DNA of 64,000 nucleotides from Taklimakanibacter lacteus (lineage in GTDB: Bacteria > Pseudomonadota > Alphaproteobacteria > Rhizobiales > Aestuariivirgaceae). Below, one piece after another: positions 34,935 through 44,349 of the stretch. The notes beneath the pieces were generated by a model. That model was not told where the DNA came from. It saw only the letters and a program-made list of their open reading frames with translations, and did no database searches. A program made the translations under genes and the position numbers. The stretch covers positions 372,001 through 436,000 of the forward strand of contig QOZQ01000003.1 in NCBI GenBank assembly GCA_003576695.1, written 5' to 3'. How positions within the stretch are numbered: the stretch's first letter is position 1; each line of letters opens with the position of its first letter.

Positions 34935-37051
34935 GCGCCGACACGGTCAGCCCGAGCCCACGCCGGCGGCCGCGTATCGGCCTTTCGGTCAAGCTCTATG
35001 TGGCGATTGCAGGTGCCGTGGCGCTCATCCTGGCGGCGAGCCTCGTCGCCTGGATATCCTTTGTCGAGCTGGGACAGCTGCAGCGGCGCATCACGCGCGA
35101 GCATATTCCCTCGATGACCGACTCGCTCAGGCTCGCCCAGCAGAGCGCGCTGATCGCCGCCACCGCGCCGGCGCTTGTCTCGGCTGCCGACGAGGTTGAG
35201 CGCGAACGCCTCATGAATGCGGTGCGCGGCCATCAGCAGGTGATGATCGAGCTGATCGATGATCTCGAAAGACAGACCGCCAGCGCCACCGATCCCGGCA
35301 ATCCGCAAGCGCTCATCACCGGCATCAGGAAGGCGACCAGCGAGGTCTCCCTCGTCCTCGACCGGCTTGACCAGTCGGTTGGCCGCCAGCTCGTGCTGAG
35401 AGCGCAGCTGGCCGACCGCCGCGACCGCGCCGTCGAACTGCATCGCCGCCTGATCGAGAGGCTCACCCCGCTTCTCGATGATGCAACCTTGTTCCTGGTG
35501 ACCGGATACCGCACCCTTGGCGATGTGGCGCCCGTTCCGGCGGAGCTGCGCTATTCGCAGGAGGCGCTGCTCGAATATGCCGCCATCGCGCAACTCGGCA
35601 TCGAGGGCAACCTGCTGGGCGGCCTTCTGGCGGAAGCCACGAACCTGCCCGACGCCAATCTGCTCATTCCCTTGCGCGAGCGTTTCGAGGCGGCGGCGGC
35701 CCGGTTCCGCACGGCGCACGGATCCGTCAGCGGGGACGAGGCGGACGTGCTGCGCGTTCTCGTCGACGGCCTCATCAATCTCGGCGAAGGGACCGAAGGC
35801 ATCTTCGCGCCGCGCCATGATCTCCTGGTCGAAACGCAGAGTGCCGAGGCCCTGGCCGGCGAGGCAAGGGCAATCGCGGCGCGACTGACGGGCGATGTCG
35901 ACCGGCTCGTTGCCGATGTCGAGGGCAGGACCGGGGATGCGGTCGCCGCCTCGAACCGCGCCATCGATGTCGGCAGCAAGCTGCTGCTGACGCTCAACGC
36001 CGTCAGCATATTGGGCGCGTTCCTGATCGGCTGGTGGTATGTGGCGCGCCAGATCACCGCCCCCGTGGTGCGCATCACCAATGCGGCCGCGGCCTTCGAG
36101 GAGCGGCGCTTCGAGCCCGCGAGCCTGGCCTCCGTGCGCACGCGCACCGATGAGCTCGGCGAGCTTGCCCGCACCTTCACGCGCATGGCGGGCGAGGTGC
36201 AGACCCGCACCGACACGCTCGACCGGCTGGTGGCCGAGCGCACCTCGAAGCTCGAGAGCGTCGCCAAGCGCCTCGCGAAATATCTGTCGCCGCAGATCTA
36301 TAATTCGATCTTCAAGGCCAAGGGGGATGTCCAGGCGGCGCTGGCGCGCAGGAACCTCACCATCTTCTTCTCCGACATAGCGGGCTTCACCGATATCAGC
36401 GACAGCATGGAGCCCGAGCGCCTGTCCTTCCTCGTCAACACCTATCTCAGCGAGATGTCGAAGATCGCCATCGAGCATGGCGGCACCCTCGACAAGTTCA
36501 TCGGCGATGCGATGATGGTTTTCTTCGGCGATCCGGAGACCGAGGGTGACCGCAACGACGCGCTGCGCTGCGCGCGCATGGCGCTGCGCATGAGCGAGAG
36601 GGTGCGGGAACTCGACAGGACCTGGCAGGAGAAGGGCATATCGAAGACCTTGCGCGTGCGCATGGGAATCACCACGGGCTATTGCACCGTGGGCAATTTC
36701 GGCTCCGAGCATCGCCTTGATTACACCGCTCTCGGCGGTCCGGTGAACCTTGCCGCGAGACTCCAGGCGTCGACCGAGGCGGGCACCATCATGATCGCGG
36801 AGTCCACCTGGCTTCTCATCCGCGATGCCGTCGATGCAACGCCCATGGGCGAGTTCACCATGAAGGGCTTCGCCCGGCCGGTCGGATGCTACCGCCTGAA
36901 CGGGCTCAGCGCGGCCGATGCGGGAGATGCGGTGACCTTGGCCGGCCGGCATGTGTCGGTCAACATCCCGAGCCGCCAGCAGATCGGCGACGCGATGGAG
37001 GAACTGCGGCGCATGCAGGAGGACCTCGCGAGGCGGCTGCCGCAGGAATGA
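34931..37051 (+). CDS. Membrane receptor with HAMP and class III cyclase domain
   Basis: A 706-residue inner-membrane protein. Helix 1 (SVKLYVAIAGAVALILAASLVAWISFVEL, residues 18-46) and helix 2 (LLLTLNAVSILGAFLIGWWYVARQI, about 350-374) bracket a helical periplasmic domain of about 300 residues like that of TorS-type sensors. A HAMP segment (APVVRITNAAAAFEERRF) and a class III cyclase domain follow: FFSDIAGFTDISD and FIGDAMMVFFG hold the metal aspartates, and GGPVNLAARLQ keeps the catalytic Asn and Arg. The Asp that usually selects adenine (GDxVN) is Gly. It probably makes a cyclic nucleotide when the coupled binding protein senses its ligand. A coiled coil of about 20 residues closes the protein. 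Confidence 0.88.
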   Translation: MSADTVSPSPRRRPRIGLSVKLYVAIAGAVALILAASLVAWISFVELGQLQRRITREHIPSMTDSLRLAQQSALIAATAPALVSAADEVERERLMNAVRGHQQVMIELIDDLERQTASATDPGNPQALITGIRKATSEVSLVLDRLDQSVGRQLVLRAQLADRRDRAVELHRRLIERLTPLLDDATLFLVTGYRTLGDVAPVPAELRYSQEALLEYAAIAQLGIEGNLLGGLLAEATNLPDANLLIPLRERFEAAAARFRTAHGSVSGDEADVLRVLVDGLINLGEGTEGIFAPRHDLLVETQSAEALAGEARAIAARLTGDVDRLVADVEGRTGDAVAASNRAIDVGSKLLLTLNAVSILGAFLIGWWYVARQITAPVVRITNAAAAFEERRFEPASLASVRTRTDELGELARTFTRMAGEVQTRTDTLDRLVAERTSKLESVAKRLAKYLSPQIYNSIFKAKGDVQAALARRNLTIFFSDIAGFTDISDSMEPERLSFLVNTYLSEMSKIAIEHGGTLDKFIGDAMMVFFGDPETEGDRNDALRCARMALRMSERVRELDRTWQEKGISKTLRVRMGITTGYCTVGNFGSEHRLDYTALGGPVNLAARLQASTEAGTIMIAESTWLLIRDAVDATPMGEFTMKGFARPVGCYRLNGLSAADAGDAVTLAGRHVSVNIPSRQQIGDAMEELRRMQEDLARRLPQE

Positions 37052-37204
37052 CGATCGTCATTCAACGCAAGCTTCGGCGCTCGCTTGTGGACAAACACGA
37101 TCCGAAATGGCCGCGGCAGGGCAAAAGGCGCGTTCGTTAATCTTCCATTAACCATAAGAGTGGAGGTTAATGAACTCTTAAACGTCGCGGGAACCGGGTC
37201 AGTC

Positions 37205-37912
37205 ATGTCGATCGCCAGCCAACAACGCACCATGCGCTTTCTTGGGCGATCCTACATGGCCTTCGTCTTCACGCCGGAAGGGCCGATCATCGAATGGCTG
37301 GCGCAACTGGACAGCTGGCTGGCGCGTTCGCCGGGCTTCTTCGCAGGCCGGCCAGTCGTGCTCGACCTGGCGAATGTGAAGCTGCACAGACCTGGCATTT
37401 CTCATCTGGTCGGCTGCCTGCTCGAGCGCGATATCCGCGTGATCGGCCTCGAAGGCGCCGATCCGGCGCAGCTTGGGCCTGATCTGCCGCCGTTGCTTTC
37501 CGGGCGCCCGGTCAATTCCACAGAGATCGTCGCGCTGACGCGGCCGGAACAGCCGCCCGCTCCCGCTCCGGCGCCGAAACAAGCCGCATCGCTCCTGATC
37601 GATCGCCCGGTGCGCTCCGGCCAGTCGATCATCCATCCGGACGGCGATGTGAGCGTGCTGGGCTCGGTCGGATCGGGCGCCGAGATCGTGGCCGGGGGCT
37701 CGATCCACATCTATGGGACGCTGCGCGGCCGCGCCATGGCCGGCCATATGGGCAATTCGCAGGCGCGCATTTTCTGCCAGAAAATCGAAGCCGAGCTCCT
37801 GGCGATCAATGGCTATTACCGGACAGCCGAGGAGCTCGACGCTTCGTATCGCAGCCGGCCGATGCAGGCCTGGCTGAACGACAATGTGATGATGATCACG
37901 GCGCTGAATTGA
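37205..37912 (+). CDS. minC: Septum site-determining protein MinC
   Basis: A 235-residue cell-division inhibitor that blocks FtsZ ring formation away from midcell. The N-terminal domain (residues 1-110, MRFLGRSYMAFVFTPEGPIIEWLAQLDSWLARSPGFFAGRPVVLDLANVKL) precedes a Pro/Ala linker (PEQPPAPAPAPKQ) and the C-terminal beta-helix domain (SGQSIIHPDGDVSVLGSVGSGAEIVAGGSIHIYGTLRGRAMAG), which binds MinD and FtsZ. ATG 37205 is chosen because it starts the conserved domain; the frame is open upstream without a convincing ribosome site. First gene of minCDE. Confidence 0.94.
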   Translation: MSIASQQRTMRFLGRSYMAFVFTPEGPIIEWLAQLDSWLARSPGFFAGRPVVLDLANVKLHRPGISHLVGCLLERDIRVIGLEGADPAQLGPDLPPLLSGRPVNSTEIVALTRPEQPPAPAPAPKQAASLLIDRPVRSGQSIIHPDGDVSVLGSVGSGAEIVAGGSIHIYGTLRGRAMAGHMGNSQARIFCQKIEAELLAINGYYRTAEELDASYRSRPMQAWLNDNVMMITALN

Positions 37913-37934
37913 ATTGTGAAAGGAGGGTGTGAGA

Positions 37935-38750
37935 ATGGGTAAAGTCCTGGTCGTGACATCTGGCAAGGGGGGCGTCGGCAAGACCACGACGACGGCGGCA
38001 CTTGGTGCAGCGCTTGCGCAGACGGGTGAGACGGTTGTCGTCGTCGATTTCGACGTCGGCTTGCGCAACCTCGATCTGGTCATGGGCGCCGAGCGCCGTG
38101 TCGTCTTCGACCTGATCAACGTCATCCAGGGCGTGGCCAAGCTTTCCCAGGCGCTCATCCGCGACAAACGGCTCGAGACGCTCTGGCTGCTGCCCGCCTC
38201 GCAGACACGCGACAAGGACGCGCTGACCGAGGAGGGCGTCGGGCGGGTCATCACCGAGCTGCGCGAGAAATTCGATTGGGTGATCTGCGACAGTCCGGCC
38301 GGCATCGAGCGTGGCGCCATCCTCGCCATGCGCTATGCCGACGCCGCCATCATCGTCACCAATCCCGAAGTGTCGTCGGTGCGCGATTCCGACCGGATCA
38401 TCGGCATGCTCGATTCGAAGACCAAGCTGGCGGAGAATGGCGGCCGCATCGACAAGCACCTGCTCATCACGCGCTATGACTCGGCACGCGCCCATCGCGG
38501 CGAGATGCTCTCGATCGACGATGTGCTCGAGATCCTCTCCACCCCGCTGCTCGGCATCATCCCGGAAAGCGAGGATGTGCTGCGCGCATCGAATGTCGGC
38601 GCGCCGGTCACGCTCGGCAACCGGCTGAGCGGCCCTGGCCGCGCCTATATGGAGGCGGCGCGGCGGCTGCAGGGCGAAAGCGTCTCGATGACCATCCCGA
38701 TGCAGAAGAGGGGACTGTTCGACAAGCTCTTCGGACGGAGGGCGGCATGA
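37935..38750 (+). CDS. minD: Septum site-determining protein MinD
   Basis: A 271-residue ParA-like membrane ATPase that recruits MinC and oscillates under MinE control. The deviant Walker A motif KGGVGKTT is at residues 11-18, with [31 protein letters not shown] next and [18 protein letters not shown] as switch II. The C-terminal [12 protein letters not shown] is the amphipathic membrane-binding helix. ATG 37935 follows AGGAGG at 37921-37926. It overlaps minE by 4 bases. Confidence 0.96.
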   Translation: MGKVLVVTSGKGGVGKTTTTAALGAALAQTGETVVVVDFDVGLRNLDLVMGAERRVVFDLINVIQGVAKLSQALIRDKRLETLWLLPASQTRDKDALTEEGVGRVITELREKFDWVICDSPAGIERGAILAMRYADAAIIVTNPEVSSVRDSDRIIGMLDSKTKLAENGGRIDKHLLITRYDSARAHRGEMLSIDDVLEILSTPLLGIIPESEDVLRASNVGAPVTLGNRLSGPGRAYMEAARRLQGESVSMTIPMQKRGLFDKLFGRRAA

Positions 38751-39019
38751 GCGTGTTCAGGTTCTTCCGCAGAGGGGGCTCGGCGCCGGTGGCGCGCGAG
38801 CGCCTGCAGATCCTGCTTGCCCATGAACGCAAGGCGTCGAGCCAGCCCGACCTGCTCAACGTGCTCCGCGAGGAGATCCTCGCCGTGGTCGCCAAGCACA
38901 TATCGCTCGATCCGGACCGGGTGCGCATCAGCATGGATCGCGGCGATCCGGTCTCGGTGCTCGAAGTGGATATCGAGATCCCCAACAAGTTCGACATGCC
39001 GAAGTCCGGGGCGGCTTGA
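38747..39019 (+). CDS. minE: Cell division topological specificity factor MinE
   Basis: A 90-residue protein, normal for the family. The N-terminus [10 protein letters not shown] is the membrane-touching part; [52 protein letters not shown] is the MinD-binding and dimer core. It displaces MinC from MinD and drives the pole-to-pole pattern that leaves midcell free. Overlaps minD by 4 bases. The 100 bases after it are a GC-rich set of nested hairpins leading into the tRNA. Confidence 0.95.
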   Translation: MSVFRFFRRGGSAPVARERLQILLAHERKASSQPDLLNVLREEILAVVAKHISLDPDRVRISMDRGDPVSVLEVDIEIPNKFDMPKSGAA

Positions 39020-39120
39020 GGGATTTAGCTGGCTTGCCGAGCCGTAGCTCGCGGCAGGCGGCCCGCCTTCGCCTTTCAGGCTACGGCGCGGCAGCCTTCT
39101 CTCGCTTCGCGAGCGAAGGC

Positions 39121-39194
39121 TGGCTGGGGAACTAGGATTCGAACCTAGACTGGCGGAGTCAGAGTCCGCTGTCCTACCGTTAGACGATTCCCCA
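39121..39194 (-). tRNA. tRNA-Gln (anticodon CTG)
   Basis: Read on the minus strand the 74-base gene begins TGGGGAATCGTCTAACGGT, has an anticodon stem GCGGA / TCCGC around the loop CTCTGAC (anticodon CTG, reading CAG), a T arm CTAGG-TTCGAAT-CCTAG, and a 7-bp acceptor stem TGGGGAA / TTCCCCA. The discriminator is G, as for tRNA-Gln, and CCA is encoded. It lies in the gap between minE and the HerA-like gene, with hairpin-rich sequence at 39020-39120 beyond its 3' end that may act as a terminator. Confidence 0.95.
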
Positions 39195-39457
39195 AGCGCT
39201 CGTGGCGCGAAGGCCAGCGCCTAGATAGACGCACCGACGGGCTTGTGCAAGTCCGAGGCTGCCTGACCTGATCTGCAGGGATGCGCCCTGTATACTGCAG
39301 TTCCCGTTCCTGTTCGCCTACGGCGGCAATTTTCGCGCAAGGCATTGCAGTCATTGAGTAATCGGCGAATTAGCCGCGGCTGGAGGCGCGAATTTGCACA
39401 AAACTCCCTGTATTTTCCCTGTATCCAAAAAATGAGGGTCGTCGGCACCCGCGCGAT

Positions 39458-41434
39458 TTACGCCCTGAACTGCTTCATCAGGCTCGACAGGCTGGGCTGT
39501 GCGCCGGCCGCGTCGGGCTTGGCGGGCGCAGGCGCCAGCGGCGCTTCGCCGGGCGCAAGCGGCGGCAGGGTGCGGCGCAGGCGCGACCCGATGCCCTGGA
39601 AGTCGCCGGCCTGGCCCTGGCCGGGCAATGGCCCCGAGGCCGCATAGGTCGAGGCCGCCGCGGGCTGGCGCTGCGGGGCAGTGGGCCGCTGCACGGGTTC
39701 AGGCTGCGGCGGCGTGGCGGCGGCTTCGCCAGTCTCGGCGCTGACCGAGCCGAAGGACTGCTGGCGCCAGCGGGCCACGACGTCCTGCAGGAATGTCTCG
39801 CTCGGCGCGCCGCGCGCCCAGCCCTCGGTGAAGGAGGCGGTGTTGCTTTTCGGCCAGGCATGGCTCGGCAGCATGTCGAACTTGACCCGGGTCGGCAGCG
39901 CCACACCTTCGCCGAAGGTGATCGCATCGCCGGCACCCATGGTCGACATGAATTCGAGCAGGCTCCTTGCCGCGTCCGAGATGCCGGCTTTCAGGATCTC
40001 CTGGTCGCGCTCGTTGCTGAGGCGGAAGGAGAAGATGGTGCTGCACTGGGACAGGATGGTGGGATCGAGCTCGGCCGGGCGCTGGCTGACCAGGCAGAGC
40101 GACACGCCGTATTTGCGCCCTTCCTTGGCGATGCGCGAGATTGCCCGCTTGGTCGGCTCGAAGCCGAGCGTGCGGTCGATCGGCACATAGCGGTGCGCTT
40201 CCTCGCACACGAAGGTGATCGGGATCTGGCCGCCGCTCCACAGGCCGAAATCGAAGGCGAGCCGCGCCAGCACCGAGACGACCACATTGATGATCTCGGA
40301 CGGAAGGCCGCCGAGCTCCAGGATCGAGATCGGCTTGCCGGCCACCGGAATGCGGAAGATGCGCGACAGCGTGGCCGCCATCGTGTCCTGGACGGTGAGG
40401 TTGCCGAACATGAAGGAATAGCGCGGATCGCGCGAGATCGTCTCGACGCGCGCCTTCAGCCGCTTGTAGGGCGAGAGCTCACCCCTGAGATCGAGCTTGC
40501 CGATATTTTCGTCGAGCAACGCCACCAGATCGGAAGCGCGATAGGGGACAGGCGTGTCGATGCCGACATTGGTGCCATCGCCCTGGTCGCGCGTGCGCAG
40601 CACATGCGCCTTGTCCTTGCGCTGGTTGTTCATATAGCGCTGCTTGGCGATGGGGATGAGTTCGCGCAGGATCTCGATGTCGGCCTCGCGGTTCGGCTGG
40701 TTGCCGATCAGGATCTCGACGATCTCCTCGAAATTGAGCAGCCAGAAAGGCAGCGTCATGTTCTCGGGGCTGATCACCTCCGACCATTCGTTGAACGACT
40801 GCTCGTATTCGCGGTGCACGTCGAGCAGGACGACATGGGCTTGCGGATTCTTCTCGAGGATGCGCCTGAGGATCAGCGCCACCGAGCAGGATTTGCCGGT
40901 GCCGGTGGTGCCCAGCACGGCGAAGTGCTTGCCGAGCAGCTCGTCGATCTTGACCATGGCCGGGATCGAGGCGTCCTGCTGGATATGGCCGATGCGGATG
41001 GCGGTGTCGGTATCGCAGGCATAGGCCTTGGACAGCTCGCTCTTGCTGGCCCGGAAAACGACATTGCCGAGTGAGGGATAGGTCGAGATGCCGCGCCGGA
41101 ACGACTTCGGCCGGCCCTGCTCGTCCTTCGGCAGCTCGCCGATGAACTCGACCTCGATGATGCGCAGTTCCTGGTCGCTCTGGGCATGCGACGGCATCGG
41201 CGAGCTCAGCGCCGAGACGAGGGCGAGCGTCACCGAGTTGACCGTGTCGACCTTGAGCAAGGTGCCGATTTCCGGGCAATGGCTGGTGGAGCGCTGATCC
41301 TTGCCGTCGGCCGCATCGAGCAGGATGATGGCATGGCCGCCGGTCACCGCGACGATGCGCCCGATGCGCTCGATGCTTTCCACCGTGCCGGATATTACCG
41401 GGGCCGTCGTCGTGGCCTGAGCCGTTTGCATCAT
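39458..41434 (-). CDS. HerA-like hexameric ATPase (DUF87)
   Basis: A 658-residue FtsK/HerA-class ATPase. An N-terminal HAS-barrel-like beta domain (residues 10-130) precedes the motor: Walker A GTTGTGKS at 175-182, VVLLDVHREYEQSF next to it, and Walker B ITFVCEEAHRYVP near 418, then RIAKEGRKYGVSLCLVSQRPAELDPTILSQCSTIFSFRL (sensor and arginine-finger region). The last 110 residues are Pro/Ala/Gln-rich and disordered. HerA proteins translocate DNA with a nuclease partner in archaea; bacterial stand-alone forms are less well understood. No nuclease is adjacent here. ATG 41434 is preferred to TTG 41452. It starts 14 bases after the histidine-kinase stop. Confidence 0.88.
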   Translation of the reverse strand: MMQTAQATTTAPVISGTVESIERIGRIVAVTGGHAIILLDAADGKDQRSTSHCPEIGTLLKVDTVNSVTLALVSALSSPMPSHAQSDQELRIIEVEFIGELPKDEQGRPKSFRRGISTYPSLGNVVFRASKSELSKAYACDTDTAIRIGHIQQDASIPAMVKIDELLGKHFAVLGTTGTGKSCSVALILRRILEKNPQAHVVLLDVHREYEQSFNEWSEVISPENMTLPFWLLNFEEIVEILIGNQPNREADIEILRELIPIAKQRYMNNQRKDKAHVLRTRDQGDGTNVGIDTPVPYRASDLVALLDENIGKLDLRGELSPYKRLKARVETISRDPRYSFMFGNLTVQDTMAATLSRIFRIPVAGKPISILELGGLPSEIINVVVSVLARLAFDFGLWSGGQIPITFVCEEAHRYVPIDRTLGFEPTKRAISRIAKEGRKYGVSLCLVSQRPAELDPTILSQCSTIFSFRLSNERDQEILKAGISDAARSLLEFMSTMGAGDAITFGEGVALPTRVKFDMLPSHAWPKSNTASFTEGWARGAPSETFLQDVVARWRQQSFGSVSAETGEAAATPPQPEPVQRPTAPQRQPAAASTYAASGPLPGQGQAGDFQGIGSRLRRTLPPLAPGEAPLAPAPAKPDAAGAQPSLSSLMKQFRA

Positions 41435-41448
41435 GGTTTTCTCGCCGG

Positions 41449-42309
41449 TCAATGACGCCTCTGGGCGTTTTCGGGGTGATGGTTTCTGTCATAGACAGGC
41501 AGGAACACGGTAACCCGCGTGCCCTTGCCCTTCTCTGAATTGAGGGTGAGGCTGCCGCCATGGAGCTTGGCGAGCGCTGCCGAGATCGGCAGGCCGAGGC
41601 CGGTGCCCTCATGCTTCTTGTTGAAACCGGAATCGACCTGTCCGAAAGGGCGCATGGCGGTCTCGATGTCGCCTACCGTCATGCCGGTGCCGTTGTCGGA
41701 GATGGTGAGGCTGACGAAGCCCTCGCTTGCCGGGCTCGCCAGGAACCCGACGCGCCCTTTGCTGGGCGTGAACTTGACCGCATTGCCCAGGAGGTTGATC
41801 AGGATCTGCTTAATCCTCAGCGGGTCGGCATAGAGCTGCGGCAGCTCGACATCGATCTCGCTCGCCACCATGATGTCCTTTTCCTTGGCCTTCGCCTCGA
41901 TGATGAGGAGGCAGGATTCGACGATGGGCGCGATATCGATGGCCTGGCGCTCGATCACCATGCTGCCCGCCTGGATCTTGGTGACATCGAGGATGCCGTT
42001 GATGAGGGCAAGGAGATGGTCGGCGGCCTGCTTGATATAGCCGGAATACTGGCTGACGCGGGCCGGCTCGGAGATCTTGAGGGTGCTCAGCATGTCGGAG
42101 AAGCCGATGATGGCATTGAGCGGGGTCCGGAGCTCATGGCTCATATTGGCGATGAATTCGGACTTGGCCTTGGAGGCGAGTTCCGCCTCGACCTTGGCGG
42201 CATTGAGGGCGAGCGACTGCTTCTGCCGGGTGATCGCCTGGCCGAAATGGTCGGAATATTCGGCAATAAGCGAGTCTGTCTTGAACCACCTGGGCCCGAA
42301 AGTACGCAT
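41449..42309 (-). CDS. Cytosolic sensor histidine kinase
   Basis: A 286-residue kinase from ATG 42309, which follows AGAGGCG; the frame is open to TTG 42348. It has no membrane segment. A short N-terminal helix (residues 10-50) leads into the HisKA domain, SEFIANMSHELRTPLNAIIGFSDML, with phospho-acceptor His58, then the HATPase domain with NLLGNAVKF (N box), DNGTGM (G1) and EGTGLGLPIS (G2). No response regulator is next to it, so it is an orphan kinase. It is encoded 14 bases upstream of the HerA-like gene and probably in one transcript, an unusual pairing. Confidence 0.88.
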   Translation of the reverse strand: MRTFGPRWFKTDSLIAEYSDHFGQAITRQKQSLALNAAKVEAELASKAKSEFIANMSHELRTPLNAIIGFSDMLSTLKISEPARVSQYSGYIKQAADHLLALINGILDVTKIQAGSMVIERQAIDIAPIVESCLLIIEAKAKEKDIMVASEIDVELPQLYADPLRIKQILINLLGNAVKFTPSKGRVGFLASPASEGFVSLTISDNGTGMTVGDIETAMRPFGQVDSGFNKKHEGTGLGLPISAALAKLHGGSLTLNSEKGKGTRVTVFLPVYDRNHHPENAQRRH

Positions 42310-42463
42310 GAACTGGGTCGCCTCTAAAGAGGAAAAAATAGCGGGCAAACGGATAATTTGGCGTTAACAAACAGTTGCGGTTTGTCGCTTTGTGGGCCGA
42401 TCTTTGACTAGCCTGCCCAAGCTGTTAATCTGCCTCCAACAGTAGGATTGCCGGCGACGGCGT

Positions 42464-43615
42464 TTGCGGGCCTGGTTAATGGCCAGGCCGAGCCCCGGGT
42501 GCCAGGCCGAAAGGTTTGCAAAAGTGGACGCCAGAAGCGGTGCGGGGAACCCCCGCGCCCGGCGGCACGAAGGCCCGTCCGGGAGCTTGAGCTCCCTCAA
42601 GGGGGAGGCTCGTGCATCGCCAAAACAGAGGCCCGAGCGGGGCGATGCCTATTATGGCGCCCTCGATCTTGGCACGAATAATTGCCGCCTGCTGATCGCG
42701 TCGCCGGAGCCTTCGGGCTTTGCCGTCGTCGATGCCTTCTCCCGCATCGTGCGCCTGGGTGAGGGTCTGACCGGGCGCGGCGCCTTGAGCGAGCCCGCCA
42801 TGAAGCGCACCATCGATGCCTTGCGCATCTGCGCCAACAAGCTCACCTGGCACCGGGTCGGGCGCCGGCGACTGGTCGCGACCGAGGCCTGCCGGATGGC
42901 CGCCAATGGCGAGGAATTCATTGCCCGGGTGCGTGAGGAAGTGGGGCTCGAGCTCGAGATCATCGGGCGCGAGATGGAGGCGAGGCTCGCCGCTGTCGGC
43001 GCCGAACCCTTGCTGGCCGAGGACGCCGAGACGGCGCTCATCTTCGATATCGGCGGCGGATCCACCGAGCTGATGTGGCTTGCCAGGCAGGACGAGCGCC
43101 ATGAGATCCTGACCTGGACATCGCTGGCCGCGGGTGTTGTGACCGTGTCGGAGCGCTTCGGCGGCGTCGATGTCGATGGCGCCAAATACGACTCCATGCG
43201 GATGTTCCTGCGGCCGATGATCGCCAGTTTCGCCGACCGGGTCCGCAGCCGCACGGGCGGTGCGGCTGAGCCCGCGCATCTTCTCGGCACGTCGGGAACG
43301 GTGACGACGATCGCCGGCGTGCAGCTGGGCCTCAGGCGCTATGACCGCGCCCGCGTCGATGGCTGCTGGCTCAAGCGTGACGACATCGCCAGGGTCTGCG
43401 CCGAGCTCCTCGCCATGAGCTATGACGAGCGCATGGACAATGCCTGCATCGGCCGCGACCGCGCCGATCTGGTACTTGCCGGATGCGCCATATTGGAGGA
43501 GATCTGCCGGGCCTTCCCGGCGTCGCGCATCCGCGTCGCCGACCGGGGCCTGCGCGAAGGGATATTGACGCTGATGATGAAGACCGACGGCACTTACGGG
43601 ACTGAGATCGCATGA
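42464..43615 (+). CDS. Ppx/GppA-family phosphatase
   Basis: Exopolyphosphatase or pppGpp phosphohydrolase of the ASKHA fold. Motifs: YGALDLGTNNCRLLIA (phosphate 1 loop), SRIVRLGEGL, ATEACRMAANG, FDIGGGSTELMWL (phosphate 2 loop) and GTSGTVTTIAGV. The domain begins only about 62 residues into the frame; the N-terminal extension is Arg/Pro-rich and low in conservation, so the true start may be downstream (ATG 42479 or later). It overlaps rlmE by 4 bases, a pairing often seen in alphaproteobacteria. Sequence does not tell polyphosphate from pppGpp. Confidence 0.88.
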   Translation: MRAWLMARPSPGCQAERFAKVDARSGAGNPRARRHEGPSGSLSSLKGEARASPKQRPERGDAYYGALDLGTNNCRLLIASPEPSGFAVVDAFSRIVRLGEGLTGRGALSEPAMKRTIDALRICANKLTWHRVGRRRLVATEACRMAANGEEFIARVREEVGLELEIIGREMEARLAAVGAEPLLAEDAETALIFDIGGGSTELMWLARQDERHEILTWTSLAAGVVTVSERFGGVDVDGAKYDSMRMFLRPMIASFADRVRSRTGGAAEPAHLLGTSGTVTTIAGVQLGLRRYDRARVDGCWLKRDDIARVCAELLAMSYDERMDNACIGRDRADLVLAGCAILEEICRAFPASRIRVADRGLREGILTLMMKTDGTYGTEIA

Positions 43616-44349
43616 GCCGCCCGGGTGGATCCTCGATCAAGAACACGCGCCGCCTGAAGGTCCGGGTGAAGACCGGCAAGGGCCGCACCGTCTCGCAGAA
43701 GGTCTGGCTCGAGCGCCAGCTCAACGATCCCTATGTCGCGGAAGCCCGCAAGCTCGGTTACCGCTCGCGCGCCGCCTTCAAGCTGAGCGAGATCGACGAC
43801 AAGTTCCGTTTCCTCAAATCGGGCGGCCGCATCGTCGATCTGGGGGCGGCACCCGGCGGCTGGTCGCAAGTGGCGGTCGAGCGGGTCAAGGCGCGCGAAG
43901 GCAAGGGTCGCGTCATCGCCATCGACATGCATGGCATGGACCCGATCCCGGGCGTCACCATCTTTCACAAGGACTTCCTCGACGACGATGCGCCGCAACT
44001 CCTGATCGAGGCCCTGGGCGGCGAGAAGGCCGATGTCGTGATGTCCGACATGGCGGCGCATGCGACCGGCCATCGCCAGACCGATCATCTCAAGATCATG
44101 GCGCTCGCCGAAGCCGGCTTCGAGTTTGCGAAGGATGTGCTGAAGCCCGGCGGCACTTTCCTCGCCAAGGTGCTGCGCGGCGGCACCGAGGGCGAGATGC
44201 TGAAGATGATGAAGCAGCATTTCCAGACGGTACGCCACGTGAAGCCCTCCGCCTCACGCGAGGATTCCGCCGAGCTCTTCGTGCTGGCGCTGGGATATAG
44301 AGATCCGACTGGAAATACCGTCATCCCGGCGAAAGCCGGGACCCCCTGA
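43612..44349 (+). CDS. rlmE: 23S rRNA (uridine-2552 2'-O)-methyltransferase
   Basis: A 245-residue RrmJ/FtsJ enzyme that 2'-O-methylates U2552 in the A loop of 23S rRNA. The N-terminal RTVSQKVWLERQLNDPYVAEARKLGYRSRAAFKLSEID holds a KDKE-tetrad Lys; IVDLGAAPGGWSQVAVERV is the SAM loop; DVVMSDMAAHATGHRQTDH gives the catalytic Asp; PGGTFLAKVLRGGTEGEM the catalytic Lys and Glu. The family normally ends near LALGYR; here 15 more residues (ending VIPAKAGTP) are encoded by an inserted palindromic repeat that starts at 44318. Confidence 0.94.
   Translation: MSRPGGSSIKNTRRLKVRVKTGKGRTVSQKVWLERQLNDPYVAEARKLGYRSRAAFKLSEIDDKFRFLKSGGRIVDLGAAPGGWSQVAVERVKAREGKGRVIAIDMHGMDPIPGVTIFHKDFLDDDAPQLLIEALGGEKADVVMSDMAAHATGHRQTDHLKIMALAEAGFEFAKDVLKPGGTFLAKVLRGGTEGEMLKMMKQHFQTVRHVKPSASREDSAELFVLALGYRDPTGNTVIPAKAGTP

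Noticed and set aside
34859-36952. A 697-codon minus-strand frame opposite the receptor cyclase
   Set aside because: Antisense shadow of a well-supported gene.
39195-39457. Possible integrated-element remnant beside tRNA-Gln
   Set aside because: A short stretch (CTCCCTGTATTTTCCCTGTATCC) resembles a widespread non-coding remnant, but there is no integrase or repeat of the tRNA 3' end in view.
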